This document shows positions 6,063 to 9,310 of a stretch of DNA of 9,310 nucleotides, in pieces; the first letter of the stretch is position 1; each line of letters starts with the position of its first letter. The notes beneath the pieces are model-generated. The model did no database searches, was not told where the DNA came from, and saw only the letters and a list, made by a program, of their open reading frames with translations. The DNA comes from Bacteroidales bacterium (GTDB lineage Bacteria; Bacteroidota; Bacteroidia; Bacteroidales; UBA7960). The stretch lies in NCBI GenBank assembly GCA_003555385.1, contig PWHO01000296.1:1-9310 (forward strand). The letters run 5' to 3'. Both the position numbers and the translations under genes were made by a program.

Positions 6063-7895
6063 ATGAATAATACACTTACGATTCCCAGGTTTTTATTATT
6101 ATTGATGCTGCCGGCACTGTTTTTCAGTTCCTGCAACTCCGGTACAGAACCCGGCCTCCAGGCAGAAATCTCTAAAATATGGGCCTTTGATGAAGTGGTT
6201 GACAAGACCACCGGGCAAAGTGCCGGCCTGTCTGAACAAGATACACTGACATTGGTTGATGCGGAGGGGGAAAGAACCTTTTCCCTTCATTCACAATTCC
6301 TTGAACAGGAAGCTTTCGGAAGCTGGTCCAGGGCTGGTGACACCCTCTATCTTGCACCAATACCCGACGATCTTGAAGTCGCTGTAGACTCGGTAAATTA
6401 CCGGGTTGACGAAGGCCAGCCTTTGCTTCAGTATTATCATGAGGGAGAATTACTGGCAATACACACCGAAGACAGGCTGACCACAGACAGCCGTCCCATT
6501 GTTTTCGTCATTGAACAACTCGGGGAGGAAACACTGGTACTGACGGATTCCGAACACCGTTATCATCTCACCTATACCCCGGCGGATGTGCACGAATATG
6601 CATTCGGGATAACCTCCATTTTCCGGGGGTTACTGGGCATGTTTGTACTGATATTCATCGCCTGGATTTTCAGTGCCAACCGAAAGGCCATCTCCTGGCG
6701 GGTAGTCGGAATAGGCTTATCCGTGCAGGTACTTCTGGCCTTTGGGGTATTGCAGGTACCGGCAGTCCAGTATTTTTTCGAAATGGTCGGATCGGTTTTC
6801 GTGGTGATCCTCGATTTCACCAAGGCAGGAACCGACTTTCTTTTTGCAGGCTTTCTGGACACCGAGCGTTATGGTTACATCTTTGCTTTCCAGGTGCTGC
6901 CGACCATCATCTTTTTCTCCGCCCTGACCAGTTTACTATTTTACCTTGGCATCATTCAGAAGATCGTCTATGGCATGGCCTGGCTGATGACCAAGGCCAT
7001 GCGTCTTTCAGGAGCGGAAAGTCTGTCGGTTGCCGGGAACATTTTCCTGGGCCAGACAGAGTCTCCGCTGATGATCAAGGCCTACCTGGCCAACATGTCA
7101 AAGTCAGAGATACTGCTGGTAATGACAGGAGGTATGGCCACCCTGGCAGGCGGAGTGCTGGCCGCTTATATCAGTTTCCTTGGCGGGGATGACCCTGTAC
7201 AAAGGCTGATCTTCGCCCAGCACCTCCTGGCCGCCTCAATCATGGCTGCACCGGGAGCTGTGGTGATCTCCAAAATTCTCTACCCTCAGACCGAAAGGAT
7301 TGACAAAACCATGGAGATCTCCAAAGACAGAATCGGCGACAACATTTTGGACTCCATTACGAACGGTGCCGGAGAAGGCCTGCGCCTGGCTGCCAATGTA
7401 GCCGCCATGCTGCTGGTCTTTATCGCTTTCATTGCCATGTTCAACCACATTGTTGGGGGGATCGGTGACATGATCAACCTTAACCCGGCAATAGCAGAGG
7501 CCACAAATGGCCGCTACGAAGAGCTTTCCCTGCAATTCATCCTGGGGTACACCTTTGCCCCCATCATGTGGCTCATCGGGGTCAGTTTACCCGACATCAC
7601 CCTGGTAGGAAGACTCCTGGGGGAAAAGATCATCATGACGGAATTCATCGGTTACCTCAGTCTTGCAGAACTCAAGGAAATGGATGCTTTTGCCGACCCC
7701 AAGTCCATCATCATGGCCACTTACCTGCTTTGCGGTTTTGCCAACTTTGCCAGTATCGGAATACAGATCGGCGGTATCGGTTCACTGGCTCCGTCCCGCA
7801 AGGTGCTTCTTTCCCGCTTCGGGATGAGGGCATTGCTCGGCGGAACACTTGCAGGACTTATGAGCGCAACCATCGTAGGCATGATACTGGGATAA
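6063..7895 (+). CDS. Na+-coupled concentrative nucleoside transporter (CNT/NupC family) with N-terminal lipocalin-like lipoprotein domain
   Basis: This 610-residue inner-membrane symporter imports nucleosides. Residues 1-24 look like a lipoprotein signal (hydrophobic run, then FFSSC with C24). About 30-175 is a soluble domain with a lipocalin-like pattern (GSWSRAGDTLYL, IEQLGEETLVLTDSEHRYHL). The CNT body follows: first helix ending in SANRKAISWRVV, core motif GQTESPLMIKAYLANMSKSE (330 onward; Q331-T332-E333 align with the nucleoside-binding QTE), VMTGGMATLAGGVLAAYI, GAGEGLRLAANVAAM, and NFASIGIQIGG with N561 and S564. Arg-Lys after helix 1 puts the N-terminal domain in the periplasm, consistent with a signal. 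Usual CNT proteins have about 400 residues; the extra 190 are the front domain. It lies 27 bp after the nuclease gene and upstream of thyA/folA, which fits nucleoside salvage. Na+ rather than H+ coupling is inferred from the family. Confidence 0.9.
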   Translation: MNNTLTIPRFLLLLMLPALFFSSCNSGTEPGLQAEISKIWAFDEVVDKTTGQSAGLSEQDTLTLVDAEGERTFSLHSQFLEQEAFGSWSRAGDTLYLAPIPDDLEVAVDSVNYRVDEGQPLLQYYHEGELLAIHTEDRLTTDSRPIVFVIEQLGEETLVLTDSEHRYHLTYTPADVHEYAFGITSIFRGLLGMFVLIFIAWIFSANRKAISWRVVGIGLSVQVLLAFGVLQVPAVQYFFEMVGSVFVVILDFTKAGTDFLFAGFLDTERYGYIFAFQVLPTIIFFSALTSLLFYLGIIQKIVYGMAWLMTKAMRLSGAESLSVAGNIFLGQTESPLMIKAYLANMSKSEILLVMTGGMATLAGGVLAAYISFLGGDDPVQRLIFAQHLLAASIMAAPGAVVISKILYPQTERIDKTMEISKDRIGDNILDSITNGAGEGLRLAANVAAMLLVFIAFIAMFNHIVGGIGDMINLNPAIAEATNGRYEELSLQFILGYTFAPIMWLIGVSLPDITLVGRLLGEKIIMTEFIGYLSLAELKEMDAFADPKSIIMATYLLCGFANFASIGIQIGGIGSLAPSRKVLLSRFGMRALLGGTLAGLMSATIVGMILG

Positions 7896-7926
7896 CCGCA
7901 TCAAAACAACAATCTTCACATAGCGA

Positions 7927-7946
7927 TAAGACACACGATTGTCTTA
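7927..7946 (+). promoter_or_regulatory. Hairpin in the thyA leader
   Basis: TAAGACA (7927-7933) and TGTCTTA (7940-7946) are perfect complements around the six-base loop CACGAT. It lies 31 bp after the transporter stop and directly before, partly overlapping, the 21-bp repeats. It would cover the in-frame TTG at 7939. No T-run follows, so it is not an intrinsic terminator. It could be an mRNA processing or stability element between transporter and thyA. Confidence 0.4.
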
Positions 7947-8025
7947 CAAAAATCAGGAGAGGTCTTACGAAAACCAGGAAAAGCCTTACACAAACCAGGA
8001 AAAGCCTTACACAAACCAGGAAGAG
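7942..8025 (+). repeat. Four tandem 21-bp repeats ending exactly at the thyA ATG
   Basis: Units are 7942-7962, 7963-7983, 7984-8004 and 8005-8025, each built as YCTTAC-variable-CAGGARARG. Units 3 and 4 differ at one base, 2 and 3 at three, 1 and 2 at four, so the array looks younger toward thyA. The unit is a multiple of three and has no stop in any forward frame. In the thyA frame it encodes SYKNQER, SYENQEK, PYTNQEK, PYTNQEE. Each copy carries an AGGA purine tract; that of unit 4 (8018-8021) sits four bases before the ATG, like a ribosome-binding site. Confidence 0.9.
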
Positions 8026-8817
8026 ATGATCCAATACCTTGACCTTTTAGACCACATCCTTAAAAACGGTACAAAAAAAGGAGACAGAACCGGTACCGGA
8101 ACCATCAGCGTATTCGGGTATCAGATGCGATTTAACCTGGAAGATGGGTTCCCCCTGGTAACTACCAAGAAACTGCACCTTCGTTCCATCATCCACGAAC
8201 TGCTATGGTTTCTGAAAGGCGACACCAACATCGCTTACTTAAAAGAGAACAGAGTGTCTATCTGGGATGCATGGGCCGATGAATCCGGCGACCTGGGACC
8301 GATTTACGGCGCACAGTGGAGAAGCTGGCCAACGGAAACCGGGCATATTGACCAGATCAGCGAACTGATCCGGCAAATCAAAAACAACCCCGATTCGCGA
8401 AGGTTGTTGGTGAATGCATGGAACGTCGGCCAGCTGGACAAGATGGCCCTCCCACCCTGCCATATCCTCTTTCAGTTTTATGTGGCAGACGGACGACTTT
8501 CCTGCCAGCTATATCAGCGAAGTGCAGACTGCTTTTTGGGCGTTCCTTTTAACATCGCCTCTTATGCGCTGCTTACGATGATGATCGCCCGGGTTTGCGG
8601 GCTGAAAGCAGGTGATTTCATTCATACGTTCGGGGACGCACACCTGTACCTGAACCATCTCGAACAAGCAAATCTTCAGCTGAGCAGAGAGCCCCGGCCC
8701 CTGCCAGTCATGCAAGTCAACCCGGATGTAAAGGATATTTTCTCTTTCCGTTATGAAGATTTTGAGTTGACGGGATACGACCCGCACCCCCATATTAAAG
8801 CCCCGGTGGCCATCTAA
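8026..8817 (+). CDS. thyA: Thymidylate synthase
   Basis: This 263-residue cytoplasmic enzyme methylates dUMP to dTMP with 5,10-methylene-THF, producing dihydrofolate. It is nearly collinear with the E. coli enzyme (264 residues). DRTGTGT with R21 binds phosphate, HLRSIIHELLWFLKGDTNIA is at 51-70, the Arg pair DSRRLLVNAWN at 123-133, the catalytic cysteine is C145 in LPPCH, YQRSADCFLGVPFNIASYAL (163-182) holds the dUMP-binding Asp and Asn, and the C-terminus is IKAPVAI, which closes the active site. The start is set at ATG 8026 (MIQYLDLL), which gives the family's standard N-terminus and has an AGGA just before it. The frame stays open upstream to a TTG at 7939, so a 29-residue repeat-encoded extension (292 residues in total) cannot be excluded. 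Downstream folA starts after 32 bp. Confidence 0.96.
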   Translation: MIQYLDLLDHILKNGTKKGDRTGTGTISVFGYQMRFNLEDGFPLVTTKKLHLRSIIHELLWFLKGDTNIAYLKENRVSIWDAWADESGDLGPIYGAQWRSWPTETGHIDQISELIRQIKNNPDSRRLLVNAWNVGQLDKMALPPCHILFQFYVADGRLSCQLYQRSADCFLGVPFNIASYALLTMMIARVCGLKAGDFIHTFGDAHLYLNHLEQANLQLSREPRPLPVMQVNPDVKDIFSFRYEDFELTGYDPHPHIKAPVAI

Positions 8818-8849
8818 CATGGGACAGATATTAACCAAAGTCAATCATC

Positions 8850-9310
8850 ATGAAACTTTTATTGATCGCTGCACTGGGCAATAACAACGTGATCGGAAAC
8901 GAAAACCAGCTCATGTGGCATATGCCGGCTGATCTCAGACATTTCAAGAATCTTACCATGGGGCACACCCTTATCATGGGACGAAAAACATTTGAGTCGA
9001 TGGGAAAACCCCTGAAGGGGCGGGAAACCATTGTGGTGACAGGCAAAAAGGATTATGACGCTCAGGGATGCCAAATCGCAAATTCCATCAGTGAAGCCTT
9101 AAAAATGGTGAAAGACCAAAAGGATGTTTTCGTGACAGGCGGAGAGGAAATCTACAGGCAAACCATTGACCTTTACCAGGCCCGCCGCTTATACATTACC
9201 CGGATTTACGGCAATTTTGAAGGCGATGCTTTTTTTCCGGAAATCGATACTGGTAAATGGGAATTGATTGAGATGGAAGAGCATGAACCAGACGAGAAAA
9301 ACAAATACCC
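8850..9310 (+). CDS. folA: Dihydrofolate reductase, 3' end cut by window edge
   Basis: The frame runs from ATG 8850 for 153 codons to the end of the window without a stop. Bacterial DHFRs have about 160 residues, so only a few residues are missing. The enzyme reduces dihydrofolate to tetrahydrofolate with NADPH and regenerates the cofactor oxidised by ThyA. Seen motifs: AALGNNNVIGNENQL (7-21), WHMPADLRHFK (23-33) with W23 and the catalytic acid D28 (D27 in E. coli), MGRKTFESMGKPLKGR (43-58) for NADPH and folate binding, the glycine pair of VFVTGGEEIYRQ (93-104), and the end HEPDEKNKYP. E. coli has Pro before the tryptophan (MPWNLPAD); here it is Met. The thyA-folA order is a common arrangement that supports the call. 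No clear ribosome site is seen before the ATG. Confidence 0.95.
   Translation, partial: MKLLLIAALGNNNVIGNENQLMWHMPADLRHFKNLTMGHTLIMGRKTFESMGKPLKGRETIVVTGKKDYDAQGCQIANSISEALKMVKDQKDVFVTGGEEIYRQTIDLYQARRLYITRIYGNFEGDAFFPEIDTGKWELIEMEEHEPDEKNKY

Noticed and set aside
7236..7535. Minus-strand frames inside the transporter gene
   Set aside because: They lie opposite conserved transmembrane and QTE-region coding sequence and show no family motifs.
8509..8844. 111-residue minus-strand frame over the thyA 3' end
   Set aside because: It is fully opposite conserved ThyA sequence; the thyA-folA reading explains the region.
1..9310. Defence, toxin-antitoxin, phage or secondary-metabolite system
   Set aside because: All coding capacity is explained by known metabolic and transport families; no gene of such systems was found.

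Overview
The window looks like chromosomal DNA from a member of the Bacteroidota, probably Bacteroidales-like. Ribosome-binding sites are weak or absent, and promoter candidates fit the Bacteroidota -7 box TAnnTTTG. The bifunctional-nuclease/UVR protein and the nucleoside transporter with a lipoprotein-type front end also look typical of that phylum. The order-level placement is inference. I see no phage, plasmid, transposase, rRNA, tRNA or CRISPR genes.

Layout. Positions 1-191 are noncoding: six tandem REP-like hairpins, each headed by GGAG and tailed by GACTAAC, then a perfect 8-bp hairpin that abuts the stop codon of the next gene. Three minus-strand genes follow, read from right to left: a membrane ion-pumping pyrophosphatase (hppA, 5216-3024), a UDP-glucuronate decarboxylase (2943-1999) and a long-chain acyl-CoA synthetase (1874-192). 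Their gaps are 80 and 124 bp with no clear terminator, so they may be separate units or loosely co-transcribed. A 219-bp AT-rich divergent intergenic region (5217-5435) carries promoter candidates for both directions. Rightward, on the plus strand, lie a bifunctional nuclease/UVR protein (5436-6035), a concentrative nucleoside transporter with an N-terminal lipocalin-like lipoprotein domain (6063-7895), thymidylate synthase (thyA, 8026-8817) and dihydrofolate reductase (folA, 8850 to the window edge, missing only its last residues).

How the genes fit together. The plus-strand group reads as a thymidylate-supply unit. The transporter imports nucleosides. ThyA makes dTMP and turns methylene-THF into dihydrofolate, and FolA reduces that back to THF. 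The pyrophosphatase recovers energy from PPi, which is released by the acyl-CoA synthetase and by nucleotide and polymer synthesis, and stores it as an ion gradient. Its residues suggest K+ dependence and possibly dual Na+/H+ pumping, which would help drive the Na+-coupled nucleoside transporter.

Most genes here are ordinary housekeeping genes, and I do not see a new multi-gene system. The parts most worth a second look are the REP-like hairpin array, the 4 x 21-bp in-frame tandem repeat that ends exactly at the thyA ATG with a hairpin just upstream, and the lipocalin-like/transporter fusion.
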